Positions 24,727 through 33,260 are shown, numbered from the stretch's first letter. The stretch is DNA of 64,000 bases from Streptomyces sp. Tu 3180 (GCF_009852415.1 NZ_WOXS01000002.1:6488001-6552000), one strand, 5' to 3'. Made by a program: numbers and translations. The notes: generated by a model from the sequence alone, not told the origin.

Positions 24727-24981
24727 ATGCCCGCTGCAACGCGTGAAGAGCGTCTTTCCGTCATCCAGGAAATCGTCTGCGACATTCTCGAGATCGAAGA
24801 GGAAGAGGTCACGGAGACCAGCCTCTTCAAGGAGGAGCACAACGCCGACTCGCTTCGCGCGATCGAGATCCTCGCGGCGCTGGAGAAGGAATTCGGCGTG
24901 GTGATCAACCAGTCCGAACTGCCGCGGATGGTCAACCTCAAGGGCGTGTACGAGGTCGTATCGGAGCCTGCCGGCTGGTAA
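24727..24981 (+). CDS. Acyl carrier protein 1
   Basis: Discrete ACP (84 aa), acidic, with the phosphopantetheine attachment motif NADSLRAIEI (Ser42). The start is the ATG at 24727, preceded by AAAGGGG; an upstream in-frame ATG at 24634 would add residues unlike any ACP. The 60-bp gap to the first ketosynthase and common direction indicate an operon. It has the length and helix pattern of type II ACPs. A second ACP is encoded at 32563, so the system probably uses one ACP for chain building and another for a different stage, or for a different ketosynthase pair. Confidence 0.92.
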   Translation: MPAATREERLSVIQEIVCDILEIEEEEVTETSLFKEEHNADSLRAIEILAALEKEFGVVINQSELPRMVNLKGVYEVVSEPAGW

Positions 24982-25041
24982 GCCGCCCGCGACGCCCCCG
25001 GGCGGCGCGCGCGTAGGTCGGACGTGGACAGGGAGGTAGGC

Positions 25042-26301
25042 ATGTCGGCAGTGCACGACGCCGGTCCGGAGGCGACGGGACGGCACCGGGTGGTCCTCAC
25101 GGGACTCGGAGTGGTCTCCAGCATCGGGCTGGGGGTGGAGGAGTTTCTCGCGGGACTGAAGGAGGGCCGCAGCGGGGCCCGGCCCATCACGGTGTTCGAC
25201 ACCGAGGGGTTCGCCCACGCCAACGGCTGCGAGGTCGTCGAGTTCGAGCCGCTGGACTGGATCCGCACGCTGGAGACGGAACAGCTCGGCAGGGCGGCCC
25301 AGTTCTCCGCCGCCGCGGCCCGGATGGCCCTGGAGGACGCCGGCCTCGCCGCTGCCGATCTGCGCGGCCGGCGGGGTCTGATCTCCATCGGCACCACCGA
25401 CGGCGAGTCCTACGACCTCGACCAGCTGGTCGAGGCCGAACTCGCGGACGGGCCCGGGGCGTTCGACGCGACGGCGGCCCGGCGGATCCCCGCCGGACGC
25501 CTCTCGGTCGCCGTCGCCCAGGAGCTCGAACTGGCCGACGTCGAAGCCGTCACGGTTCCGACCGCCTGCGCCGCCGGCAACTACGCCATCGGCTACGGCT
25601 TCGACGCGGTGCGCTCCGGCGAGGCGGACTACGCGTTCTGCGGCGGCGCGGACGCCATGTGCCGCAAGACCTTCACCGGCTTCTACCGGCTGGGGACCAT
25701 AGCGCCGGAGCACTGCCGGCCGTTCGACGCCGACCGCAAGGGCATCCTGACCGGCGAGGGTGCCGGGGTGCTCGTCCTGGAACGGCTGGAGTCGGCCCTG
25801 GAACGCGGCGCCACCATCTACGCCGAGGTGCTCGGCTACGGACTCAACTGCGACGCCCACCACCAGGTGGCGCCCAACCGGGCGAGCGTGGCGCGCTGCA
25901 TGGAACTGGCCCTGGACAACGCGGGCGTGAAACCGGCCGAGGTGGACCTGATCTCCGCCCACGGGACGGGGACCAAGGCCAACGACATCACCGAGGCGGG
26001 CGCGATCCGCGAGGTGTTCGGCACCCCGCCGCGCACCGTGTCCATGAAGTCGATGCTCGGCCACAGCATGGGCGCGGCCAGCGCCCTGGGCGCCATCGGC
26101 TGCGCGCTGGCCATCGCGAACCGCTTCATCCCGCCGACCATCAACCACGTCACGACGGATCCCGAGTGCGACGTCGACTGCGTGCCGAACCGGGCCGTCG
26201 AGGCCGACCTCAGGGTCGTCCAGAACAACGGTCTGGCGTTCGGCGGCAACAACGCGGTGGTCCTCCTCGGCCGGTACGACCACGAGGAGGAAGCATGCTG
26301 A
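25042..26301 (+). CDS. Beta-ketoacyl synthase 1, catalytically intact (KS-alpha)
   Basis: Condensing enzyme (419 aa), FabF/KS-alpha type. The nucleophile is in VPTACAAGNYAIGYG, the two catalytic histidines in SAHGTGTKANDITEA and KSMLGHSMGAASALG, and the C-terminal glycine loop in NNGLAFGGNNAVVLL. The start is the ATG at 25042 with GGGAGG five bases upstream; the frame extends to a GTG at 25024 that lies on this site. It overlaps the next ketosynthase by 7 bp. It probably pairs with one of the two Cys-less ketosynthase-like proteins to elongate a malonyl-derived chain. Confidence 0.95.
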   Translation: MSAVHDAGPEATGRHRVVLTGLGVVSSIGLGVEEFLAGLKEGRSGARPITVFDTEGFAHANGCEVVEFEPLDWIRTLETEQLGRAAQFSAAAARMALEDAGLAAADLRGRRGLISIGTTDGESYDLDQLVEAELADGPGAFDATAARRIPAGRLSVAVAQELELADVEAVTVPTACAAGNYAIGYGFDAVRSGEADYAFCGGADAMCRKTFTGFYRLGTIAPEHCRPFDADRKGILTGEGAGVLVLERLESALERGATIYAEVLGYGLNCDAHHQVAPNRASVARCMELALDNAGVKPAEVDLISAHGTGTKANDITEAGAIREVFGTPPRTVSMKSMLGHSMGAASALGAIGCALAIANRFIPPTINHVTTDPECDVDCVPNRAVEADLRVVQNNGLAFGGNNAVVLLGRYDHEEEAC

Positions 26302-27440
26302 GCCGTCCGATCACCGGCATGGGCGCCGTCGCCAGCACCGGAAGAGGCGTCGGAACGCTCTTCGAGAACCTGTGCCGGGGCGTCACCGGCCGCGCCGAGC
26401 TGCGCGGGTTCGACCGCACCCGCTTCCGGGCGCAGCACGCCTACGAGGTGGACGACCGCCCCGCGCGGGGCGAGGACGTGCCCGCCCGCGCCACCGCGCT
26501 GCTCGTCGAGGCGATCGCCCAGGCGGCGGCCGACGCGGGCCTGGGCGAGGACCTCTCCGGCACACCGGTGCTCATCGGGACGGGGCTGCGCGAGCTGCGC
26601 TCCCTGGAGCTCTGGTGGCGCGGGGACACCGACCTGGACGACACCGGCCTGCACTTCGGCACCGCGCTGCGCGAGCGGTTCGGCGCCGACGTGACGCACA
26701 CCTTCTCCAACGCCTGCTCCGCCTCGCTGTACGCGCTGGCGCTCGGCTCGGACCTGCTGGCCCAGGAGGGCGACGACGCCCCGGACACGGTGATCGTCGC
26801 CGGCGTGGACGTGCTCACCGAGAGCATGTACGGACTGCTGGAGCGGGTCCACCCGACCCCGCCGGACCGGGTGCGGCCCTTCGACCGGGACCGCACCGGC
26901 GTCCTCATGGGCGACGGCGCCGCCGCCGTCGTGCTCAGCCGGGAGACCGGAGGCCGGCGGGCGCACGCCCTGCTGCGCGGCGTCGCCGTCAACTGCGACG
27001 CCTTCCACGTCACCGCGCCCTCCCCGGAGGGCATCGCGAAGGCCATGCGCAGCGCGTACGACATGGCGGGCGTCAAGCCGAAGGACATCGACCTGGTGAT
27101 GCTGCACGGCACCGGGACCCTGCTCAACGACGAGGCCGAGGCGGCGGCGATGGCCGACGCGCTGGGCGACGCGGCGAGCGGCCCGCTGATGACGGCGATC
27201 AAGTCGATGACCGGCCACACGTCCGGCGCGTCCGGGCTGATGGGCCTGGTCGTGGGCGTCACCGCCCTCAAGGAGGGGCGCGTGCCGCCCACCGTCGGTC
27301 TGCAACGGCCGGTCGAGGAGGCCGCGGGCTTCCGCTTCGTGACCGGCGACGCCGCGTCCGCGTCGATGAACGTGGCGCAGTTCAACGCGTTCGGATTCGG
27401 CGGCATCAACGCCGTCGCCATCGTGGAGGCCACCCCGTGA
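26295..27440 (+). CDS. Beta-ketoacyl synthase 2, catalytically intact
   Basis: Second condensing enzyme (381 aa). The Cys nucleophile is in FSNACSASLYALALG, histidines in MLHGTGTLLNDEAEA and KSMTGHTSGASGLMG, and the glycine loop in FNAFGFGGINAVAIVE. It is shorter and quite divergent from ketosynthase 1. It starts within the last codons of that gene (ATGCTGA overlap) and ends in a GTGA overlap with the next, so three ketosynthase-like proteins are made in equal amounts. It could prime the chain or form the second KS/CLF pair. Confidence 0.92.
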   Translation: MLSRPITGMGAVASTGRGVGTLFENLCRGVTGRAELRGFDRTRFRAQHAYEVDDRPARGEDVPARATALLVEAIAQAAADAGLGEDLSGTPVLIGTGLRELRSLELWWRGDTDLDDTGLHFGTALRERFGADVTHTFSNACSASLYALALGSDLLAQEGDDAPDTVIVAGVDVLTESMYGLLERVHPTPPDRVRPFDRDRTGVLMGDGAAAVVLSRETGGRRAHALLRGVAVNCDAFHVTAPSPEGIAKAMRSAYDMAGVKPKDIDLVMLHGTGTLLNDEAEAAAMADALGDAASGPLMTAIKSMTGHTSGASGLMGLVVGVTALKEGRVPPTVGLQRPVEEAAGFRFVTGDAASASMNVAQFNAFGFGGINAVAIVEATP

Positions 27441-28390
27441 GCGTCGTCGTCAGCGGCGTGTCCGTCCTGATCCCCGGGGCCGACTCCGCCAAGGCACTGG
27501 CCGCCGGCCCCGAGCCCGGCGCCGCACCCGTCGAGCCGGCCGCCCTGGTGGGCAGGAAGGGCCTGCGCTACAAGGACCGGGCCACGCAGCTCGGCTACTG
27601 CCTGACCTCCGCGGCCCTGGCCGACGCCGGACTCCTCGGCGAGGACGGCACGGTGACCTCCGGGGACGTCGGCGTGGTCGTCAGCTCCAACTACGGCAAC
27701 CTGGACACCGTCGCCCGCGCCCTGGACACCCTGCGGGAGCACACCGTCACGGCGACCAGCCCGATGGACCTGCCGAACGCGTCGAGCAACGTCATCGCCT
27801 CCTCGGCCGCCATCCGCTACGGCCTGCGCGGCCCCAACCTGATGGTGTGCAACGGCGCGACCTCCGGCCTGGACGCGGTCAACTGGGCCGCCACCATGAT
27901 CACGGCGGGCCGCGCGGACCGGGTGCTCGTCCTCGGCGTCGAACCGGACAACGAGGTCGTACGCCGGCTGCTCGGCGGCGGGCACGCCGTCGACGGCGGC
28001 GCCGCCGTCGTCCTGGAGGACGCGCGGGCGGCCCGTGCGCGGGGCGCGAGGATCCGCGCCGTGCTCGGCCGGTACGTCCGTGCGGCCGGTGTCGGGGCGG
28101 TCCTGGAGCGGCTGGCCGCCTCCGGCGTGCCGGAACCCGCATGGTGGCACCTTCCCGACGCGGCTCCCGGGGGCGTCGGCGCCGGCCTGCTGCCCGGGGT
28201 CGAGCGGACGGCCCTGCCCGAGGGGTTCGGCCGCGCCTCCGGCGCGCTCGGCCTGCTGCAGTGCGCGACGGCCGTCGGCATGTTCGACGAATGCGGCGAG
28301 GGGCCGGTGTTCGCGGTGTGCGGCACCGACGCCGACGACGCCTCGGCCGGACTCGTGCTGCTGGAGCCCCCGGCCGCGGAGATCCGCTGA
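27437..28390 (+). CDS. Ketosynthase-like protein lacking catalytic residues (CLF-like)
   Basis: A 317-aa thiolase-fold protein related to ketosynthases but shorter. The nucleophile region reads VCNGATSGLDAVNW with Gly where the Cys should be, the HGTGT motif is missing and the third motif is GRASGALG instead of GHxxGA, so it cannot condense. This is the pattern of a chain-length factor or partner subunit. The start is a GTG overlapping the stop of ketosynthase 2 (GTGA); the likely partner is therefore ketosynthase 2. Confidence 0.85.
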   Translation: MSVVVSGVSVLIPGADSAKALAAGPEPGAAPVEPAALVGRKGLRYKDRATQLGYCLTSAALADAGLLGEDGTVTSGDVGVVVSSNYGNLDTVARALDTLREHTVTATSPMDLPNASSNVIASSAAIRYGLRGPNLMVCNGATSGLDAVNWAATMITAGRADRVLVLGVEPDNEVVRRLLGGGHAVDGGAAVVLEDARAARARGARIRAVLGRYVRAAGVGAVLERLAASGVPEPAWWHLPDAAPGGVGAGLLPGVERTALPEGFGRASGALGLLQCATAVGMFDECGEGPVFAVCGTDADDASAGLVLLEPPAAEIR

Positions 28391-29241
28391 TGCCCGCGCC
28401 CGACGGCCCCGGCGCCGAGGCGGTCCGCCGGCGCACCGCCGGCACCGGCGGTCCCCGGCTGCTGCTGGTCCACGGACTGGCGGCGAACGACAGCGTGTGG
28501 GACCGCTGCGTCGGGCTGCTGCCCCGCGCGTACGAGGTGTGGTCGGCCCGGCTGCCCTGGAGCGCCGAGGGCGTGCCCGACTGGGGCGTCGACGGTGATC
28601 TCGTCGGCCCCCTGGCCCAGGTGCTGGCCGCGGTGCCCGGCGGACCGCAGATCGTGGTGGCGCACTCCATGTCGGCGGACGTCCTGCTGGACCTCGTCGA
28701 CCGGGAGAGCCGGCAGGGCGGTGACGCCCTCGCCCGGCTCGGGATCCGCGCCCTGGTGCTGGTGTCGCCGTTCTACCGGCGCACCGTCGAGGAGTTCGAC
28801 TGGGAGACCATCAGCCACTACCTCAACGACTTCCACCTGATCATGGAGGAGGGCCTGCGGGTCCACTCCGGCGACCGGCTTCCCGCCTCCCTGCGGGCGG
28901 CCATGGGGGAGCGGGTACGGGACCGGGTGGGCCCGTACGGCTGGCTGCGCTTCTTCGAGCTCTACCTGCGTACTCCGCAGCTCCAGACGGGCCGGGTCAC
29001 CGTGCCCTGCCTGGTGCTGGGGGGCGAGAACGACTTCGCGGCACCGCCCGGCGAGAGCGTGACGCTGGCCGCCGCGCTGCCGGACGCCCGGGCGCTCGTC
29101 CTCCCCGGCTGCGGGCACTTCCCGATGATCGAGGAAGCGGAACGGTTCGCCTCCGAGACCGTCGCCTTCGTCAACTCCCTTGGGACCGGCGCTCCGCAGC
29201 GCGAGCCCGTCCCCGACACCGCTTTGGAGCACCGCCGATGA
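28390..29241 (+). CDS. Alpha/beta hydrolase
   Basis: A 283-aa hydrolase or thioesterase-like protein. The oxyanion-hole segment is LLLVHGLAANDSVWDR and the nucleophile elbow is VVAHSMSADVLLD (Ser about residue 95), where Ala and Ser replace the usual Gly residues; the acid lies in GGENDFAAPPGE and the His in PGCGHFPMIEEAERF. It begins in a TGATG overlap with the preceding gene. Likely to hydrolyse or transfer an acyl group in chain maturation, but the substrate cannot be read. Confidence 0.85.
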   Translation: MPAPDGPGAEAVRRRTAGTGGPRLLLVHGLAANDSVWDRCVGLLPRAYEVWSARLPWSAEGVPDWGVDGDLVGPLAQVLAAVPGGPQIVVAHSMSADVLLDLVDRESRQGGDALARLGIRALVLVSPFYRRTVEEFDWETISHYLNDFHLIMEEGLRVHSGDRLPASLRAAMGERVRDRVGPYGWLRFFELYLRTPQLQTGRVTVPCLVLGGENDFAAPPGESVTLAAALPDARALVLPGCGHFPMIEEAERFASETVAFVNSLGTGAPQREPVPDTALEHRR

Positions 29242-30209
29242 CCATCGTCACGGAGACCGCCGTCAAGGCACTCCTCAACGAGACGACCTCCGTCCAGGTC
29301 CGCCCCCGCTACGAGGGCTCCAACATCTGCACCTGGATCGGTTTCAAGCACGTGAACTACATGGTCGAGGAGGCGGTCCTCGACCACTTCCGGCAGGCCG
29401 CCCTGCCGGCCCGGGGCCTGTACGAGGAGCACGGCCTCGGCCTCGACGTCGTCGGGATCGACACCCGGATCCTGCACGCCTTCCACATGGACGACGTCGC
29501 CACCGCCGAGGTCGTGCCGTCCACCAAGGACGCGGACGGCACGCTGGGCTTCAAGGTGACCGTGTCCGTGGAACGCGGCGGGGAGATCCTCAAGGCCGTC
29601 ACCTCCAAGGTGCGCGTGTCCCTGCGGATCGACACCTACCTCGACTCCGCGGGCGAGGTGCCCGGGGAACTGGCCCGCTTCGCCGTGGACCGGCTCGGAG
29701 CCGACCTGGAGCCCGCGCCGCTCACCCCGTTCAGCTCCGAGGACGCGATCCTCGGGGAGCTGCTGGAGGGCAAGAACGCCTACGGGTGGAAGTGGAACAT
29801 CCCCTACCCGTACTGCCACTTCACCGAGCGCCTCCAGATGTCCGGCTACCTGAGGCTGATGGAGGAGGGCAAGGACCGGTTCGTCGCCGACCGCGGCATC
29901 TCCATCAAGACGCTGCTGGACGACCGCCGGTGGATCCCCGTCGTGCCGCGCTCCGAGATCCGGATCCTCGACGAGGCGATGATGGAGGAGGACCTCTACA
30001 CCACCTACGAGGTGGAGGACGTCTTCAAGGACTTCACCTACACCACCCGGATGAACTGGTACGTCGTCCGCGACGGCGGCCTCCTCAGGACCGCCACGGG
30101 CACCATCGTGCACGGCTACGCGGTCATCGACAACCGCCGCGACTGGCGGCTGGAGAACTTCGACCAGCACGTGCTGGACGCACTGGGCGGGACGACGCGG
30201 CAGCCGTGA
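29238..30209 (+). CDS. Tandem-hotdog thioesterase-like protein
   Basis: A 323-aa protein made of two 4HBT/hotdog units. The first (about 25-140) contains FKHVNYMVEEAVLDHF and DIDTR-like strands followed by FHMDDVATAEVVP; the second (about 180-310) contains FTERLQMSGYLRLMEEGKD and EDLYTTYEVEDVFKDF. This layout is that of acyl-ACP or acyl-CoA thioesterases, with some similarity to acyl-ACP hydrolases of fatty acid synthesis. It starts in an ATGA-type overlap with the hydrolase. It may release or transfer the unsaturated chain from the ACP. Catalytic residues cannot be assigned with certainty. Confidence 0.75.
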   Translation: MTIVTETAVKALLNETTSVQVRPRYEGSNICTWIGFKHVNYMVEEAVLDHFRQAALPARGLYEEHGLGLDVVGIDTRILHAFHMDDVATAEVVPSTKDADGTLGFKVTVSVERGGEILKAVTSKVRVSLRIDTYLDSAGEVPGELARFAVDRLGADLEPAPLTPFSSEDAILGELLEGKNAYGWKWNIPYPYCHFTERLQMSGYLRLMEEGKDRFVADRGISIKTLLDDRRWIPVVPRSEIRILDEAMMEEDLYTTYEVEDVFKDFTYTTRMNWYVVRDGGLLRTATGTIVHGYAVIDNRRDWRLENFDQHVLDALGGTTRQP

Positions 30210-30562
30210 ACGACGCCTGGAGCGGGGGCCGCGGGGAGACGCCGCGGATCCTGCTGATCGAGAGCCACGGGCCGTGCGCCCCGGTGGACGCCGGCCTCCG
30301 GCGGGACGCCACGGCGCAGGCCCGGGCCGGGTATCCGGTGCTGATGTACCTGGTGGAGGACGGTTGCCTCCTCGCCCGGCCCGGGACCGACGAGGAACTG
30401 GACCGCTTCGAGGCGGCGGGCGGCCGGCTGGCCGTCGACCGCTTCTCCCTCGTGCAGCGGGGGATCGGACACCTCCCGCTGCGCCCCCGGGCGAAGGTCT
30501 CGGACATGGACGAACTGGCCGGCTGGATCACCGGTCCCGACGTGCGGGCGGTGTGGCACTGA
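30206..30562 (+). CDS. DsrE-family small protein 1
   Basis: A 118-aa protein of the DsrE/TusD fold: a first strand RILLIESHGPCAPVD, a helix DAGLRRDATAQARAGYPV, a second strand VLMYLVEDGCLLARPG and a final MDELAGWITGPDVRAVWH. Cys in the ESHGPC and EDGC segments could carry sulfur, but the family's canonical persulfide Cys cannot be located with confidence. It starts in a GTGA overlap with the tandem-hotdog gene and is the first of three adjacent DsrE-like proteins. In known systems such proteins form hexamers that relay sulfane sulfur; a role in acyl-chain biosynthesis is unexplained. Confidence 0.7.
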   Translation: MNDAWSGGRGETPRILLIESHGPCAPVDAGLRRDATAQARAGYPVLMYLVEDGCLLARPGTDEELDRFEAAGGRLAVDRFSLVQRGIGHLPLRPRAKVSDMDELAGWITGPDVRAVWH

Positions 30563-30563
30563 C

Positions 30564-30971
30564 ATGGCACGCAGTGTTCCGCCCACCGACGTGCTGGTCA
30601 CCCTCATGGGCTCGCCGCACGAGTCGGACCGCACCACCAGCGCGCTGCGCCTGGTCCAGGCGCTGCTGGAACAGGGCCGCGCCGTGCAGGTGTGGACCTG
30701 CGGGAACGCCACCCTGCTCACGCAGAACGCGCTGGGCGACGACAAGCCGCGCAACCTGGCGAACTGGAACGGGGAGTACCCGTCCACGGCGGCCCTGGTG
30801 AAGGACATGCTGGAGACGTTCCCCGGCCGGCTGTACTGGTACGGCTGCCGGTTCTGCAGCGACGACCGGGGCGCCGCGGACCACCTGCCGCAGGTCGTCA
30901 TGCGGCCCCCGTCCGGCTACGGCGCCAACGTGGCCGCGGCCGGGCGGACCCTGCTGGTGGGGGTCCTGTGA
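30564..30971 (+). CDS. DsrE-family small protein 2 with CxxC
   Basis: A 135-aa DsrE-like protein: VLVTLMGSPHESDRTTSALR with the following helix ALRLVQALLEQGRAVQVW matches the family core. It carries Cys in VWTCGNATLL and a CxxC-type pair in YGCRFCSDDRG, so it has redox or sulfur-carrier potential. The gene begins one base after the stop of the first DsrE gene and overlaps the third (GTGA), so the trio is a tight transcriptional and translational unit. No signal peptide. The partner relation is inferred from adjacency and fold. Confidence 0.75.
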   Translation: MARSVPPTDVLVTLMGSPHESDRTTSALRLVQALLEQGRAVQVWTCGNATLLTQNALGDDKPRNLANWNGEYPSTAALVKDMLETFPGRLYWYGCRFCSDDRGAADHLPQVVMRPPSGYGANVAAAGRTLLVGVL

Positions 30972-31393
30972 CGGCCGGCGCACGGACCACCGAGGAGGCC
31001 GGCGTGCCCGGACCGCGCGCCCTGGCCGTCGTGGAGAAGGCCTACCGCGGGGCGCTGGAGAAGCAGTTCTTCGACGCCCTGTACCTGGCGGTGGAGCTGC
31101 ACCGCCAGCTCGGCGGGCTCGACGTGCTGCTGCGCGGACGCGCCGTCACCTACGGCGTGCGCGCCGAGCCGGTGCCGGCCCTGCGGATCGGCAGCCGCAC
31201 CGTGGACACCCTCACCGACCCCCGCCGCGACCTGCGCACCCTCATGGACGCCGGGGTCCGGATCCACGCCGAGGAGTCCGGCCTGGCCGCCCACGGGCTG
31301 GGCCCCGACCGGCTGCTGGACGGCGTGCTGGCCGTCCCCGACGCCGCCATGGCCCTGCGCTGGCCCGAGTACCGAATGGTCTGTTACCTGTGA
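30968..31393 (+). CDS. DsrE/DsrH-like small protein 3
   Basis: A 141-aa protein whose middle resembles the DsrE/TusB fold: helix KQFFDALYLAVELHRQLGG, strand LDVLLRGRAVTYGV, then RTLMDAGVRIHAEESGLAAHGLG and a last strand with Cys two residues from the C-terminus (YRMVCYL). The segment after MDAGVRI matches the DsrE pattern in which a carrier residue precedes a Gly-rich helix, here without Cys at that place. It may be the non-carrier subunit of a three-subunit complex. Assignment is weaker than for the previous two. Confidence 0.6.
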   Translation: MTAGARTTEEAGVPGPRALAVVEKAYRGALEKQFFDALYLAVELHRQLGGLDVLLRGRAVTYGVRAEPVPALRIGSRTVDTLTDPRRDLRTLMDAGVRIHAEESGLAAHGLGPDRLLDGVLAVPDAAMALRWPEYRMVCYL

Positions 31394-31406
31394 ACCGAAG
31401 GGAAGC

Positions 31407-32507
31407 GTGGCGGACATGACCACCACCGCAACGGGCGCCGGGCGCCCCGTCATCACCGCGTGGTCCGCGGTGTCGCCGTTCGGCATCGGCCGGACCGCGT
31501 TCGCCGAGGGGGTGCGCGAACGGCGCCCCGCCGTCTCCGTGCTCGACGGGGCCGGGCCCCGGGAGGACGCCTGCGTGGTCCCGGGCTTCGACGTCCGCGC
31601 GGTGCTCGGCAAGAAGGGCACCCGGTCCATGGACCGGGTCACCGGACTGGCGGTCACCGCCGTCGGGGCGCTGCTCGACGACACCGAACGGAGCCGGGCC
31701 GTCGGCACCGGCGAGGGCGCCGCGCTGGCTCTGGGCACCACCACCGGCAGCGCCCAGAGCATGATGGACTTCACCCGGGACTCGTTCACCGGCGAGCAGC
31801 CGTTCTTCGTCGACCCGGCACGCTTCCCCAACACCGTGATGAACTGCGCGGCCGGCCAGAGTGCCATCTGGTACCAGCTGAAGGGGCCCAACACGACCAT
31901 CGCGGGCGGCCGGGCGGCCGGGCTGCACGCCCTGAACTACTCCCGCCGGCTGCTGGCCGCGGGCCGTGCCCGGACCGTGCTGTGCGGCGCCGCCGAGGAG
32001 TACTCCCCCGCCCGCGCCTGGCTCGAGCACCACTCCGGTGACGGCACGCCGGGCGCGCCGCTCGGCGAGGGCTGCGCCGTGCTCCTCGTCGAGCCCGCGG
32101 CGGGCGAGGACGCCGGGCAGCCGGTGCTGGCCGAGATCCTGGCCGTCGAGCTGGGCGTCGTGCTCCGCGACGACGTGGCCGGCAGCCTCACGGCCTGCCT
32201 GCACGGTGCGCTGCGCCGGTCCGGCGCCGGCCTCGCGGAGATCGCCGTCGTCGCCCGCTCCGGCGCCCCCGGGGCGGAGGGCGAGGCCGAGGCCGCCGCC
32301 GTCGGCGAGGTGCTGGCCGGCGTGGACGCGGCCGACCTGACCCAGGTCGCGCTGATCGGCGACACCGGTGCCGCCTCCGCCGCCTTCCAGACCGCCGCTC
32401 TGCTGGCGCACGCGGAGGACGACCGCGCCCTGGCCGGGAAGGTCGGCCTCGTCACCTCCGTCGACCGGACCGGGACCGTCGGCTGCGCCCTGCTCCGGCT
32501 GCGCTGA
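31407..32507 (+). CDS. Ketosynthase-like chain-length-factor protein
   Basis: A 366-aa thiolase-fold protein of the KS family with none of the catalytic residues: the nucleophile region is TTIAGGRAAGLHALNYS (Gly in place of Cys), there is no HGTGT, and the last motif is IGDTGAASAAFQTAALL. This is the expected state of a chain-length factor (KS-beta). Start is ambiguous between GTG 31407 (GAAGGGA just upstream) and ATG 31416. It is separated from the ketosynthase block by the DsrE trio, but could pair with ketosynthase 1. Together with the Cys-less protein at 27437 it makes two inactive partners for two active ketosynthases. Confidence 0.85.
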   Translation: MADMTTTATGAGRPVITAWSAVSPFGIGRTAFAEGVRERRPAVSVLDGAGPREDACVVPGFDVRAVLGKKGTRSMDRVTGLAVTAVGALLDDTERSRAVGTGEGAALALGTTTGSAQSMMDFTRDSFTGEQPFFVDPARFPNTVMNCAAGQSAIWYQLKGPNTTIAGGRAAGLHALNYSRRLLAAGRARTVLCGAAEEYSPARAWLEHHSGDGTPGAPLGEGCAVLLVEPAAGEDAGQPVLAEILAVELGVVLRDDVAGSLTACLHGALRRSGAGLAEIAVVARSGAPGAEGEAEAAAVGEVLAGVDAADLTQVALIGDTGAASAAFQTAALLAHAEDDRALAGKVGLVTSVDRTGTVGCALLRLR

Positions 32508-32562
32508 CCGGCCGTCCGCCCCACCGCCGTATCCGAAGAACGAAACGCTGAGAGGTACCACC

Positions 32563-32802
32563 GTGCTGGACAAGGAAGAACTGCGCCGGATCGTCGCCCA
32601 GGTGCTGGACGTCGACGTCGCCGAGATCACCGACGACGCCGAGTTCGTCGACGACCTGGAGGTCGACTCCCTCCTGGCCCTGGAGATCGTGGTCGTCCTG
32701 GAGAAGAAGTACGGGGTGAAGCTGCCGGAGTCCGAGCTGCGGCAGATCGTCACCCTGCAGAGCGCCTACGACCTGCTGGCCGGAAAGCTGCAGGCCGTCT
32801 GA
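32563..32802 (+). CDS. Acyl carrier protein 2
   Basis: Second discrete ACP (79 aa), acidic, with attachment motif LEVDSLLALEIVVVLE (Ser36) and the usual four-helix pattern. GTG start at 32563 preceded by GAGAGG 8 bases upstream. It overlaps the first dehydratase gene (TGATG), suggesting equal dosage with the reducing enzymes that follow (two dehydratases and a ketoreductase), so this is probably the ACP on which the beta-carbon is processed. Confidence 0.93.
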   Translation: MLDKEELRRIVAQVLDVDVAEITDDAEFVDDLEVDSLLALEIVVVLEKKYGVKLPESELRQIVTLQSAYDLLAGKLQAV

Positions 32803-33260
32803 TGGACGTCCTCACCGAGACGCGTCCGGGCGCCCCGGACCCCGCCGCGCCCCGGTCCGGACCGCGGGCCGCCGGGGCGCTGACGGGCGCCGTCGAGGTC
32901 GTGCCGGCGCAGAAGGACGGGCGCACCTCCACCCGGTTCACCGTGTCCGCCGACGAGACGGTCCTCCCCGGTCACTACCCGGGCTTCCCGATCCTCCCCG
33001 GCGTGTGCCTCGTCGAGTACGTGCACCGGAGCGTGCTCGCCACGGCCCCCGCCGGGGAGCCGGAGCCCGAGCTCGTGGCCGTGGAGAGCACCCGGTTCAC
33101 CGGGCCCGTGTACCCGGGCGACGCGCTGAGCGCGGACATCGACTGGAAGCCGGTGGACGGCCCGGCGTGGCAGTGCCGGGCGAAGGTCCGCTCCGGCCGG
33201 GGCGACGCCGCGTCGGTGCGCCTGCGCTACCGCCGCACCACGGACGGAGCGCCGGCGTGA
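32802..33260 (+). CDS. FabZ/FabA-type hotdog dehydratase subunit with catalytic His (DH1)
   Basis: A 152-aa hotdog protein. The active-site loop GHYPGFPILPGVCLVEYV has the His-x-Pro-Gly-Phe-Pro-x-x-Pro-Gly pattern of 3-hydroxyacyl-ACP dehydratases and a Glu in the following helix. It lacks the N-terminal LPHRYP signature. The first 35 residues are Pro/Ala/Gly-rich and probably disordered. It overlaps ACP2 at its start and the second dehydratase at its end (GTGA). In related polyene systems such as aryl polyenes, two unlike hotdog proteins form the active dehydratase; that is the likely arrangement here. Confidence 0.85.
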   Translation: MDVLTETRPGAPDPAAPRSGPRAAGALTGAVEVVPAQKDGRTSTRFTVSADETVLPGHYPGFPILPGVCLVEYVHRSVLATAPAGEPEPELVAVESTRFTGPVYPGDALSADIDWKPVDGPAWQCRAKVRSGRGDAASVRLRYRRTTDGAPA

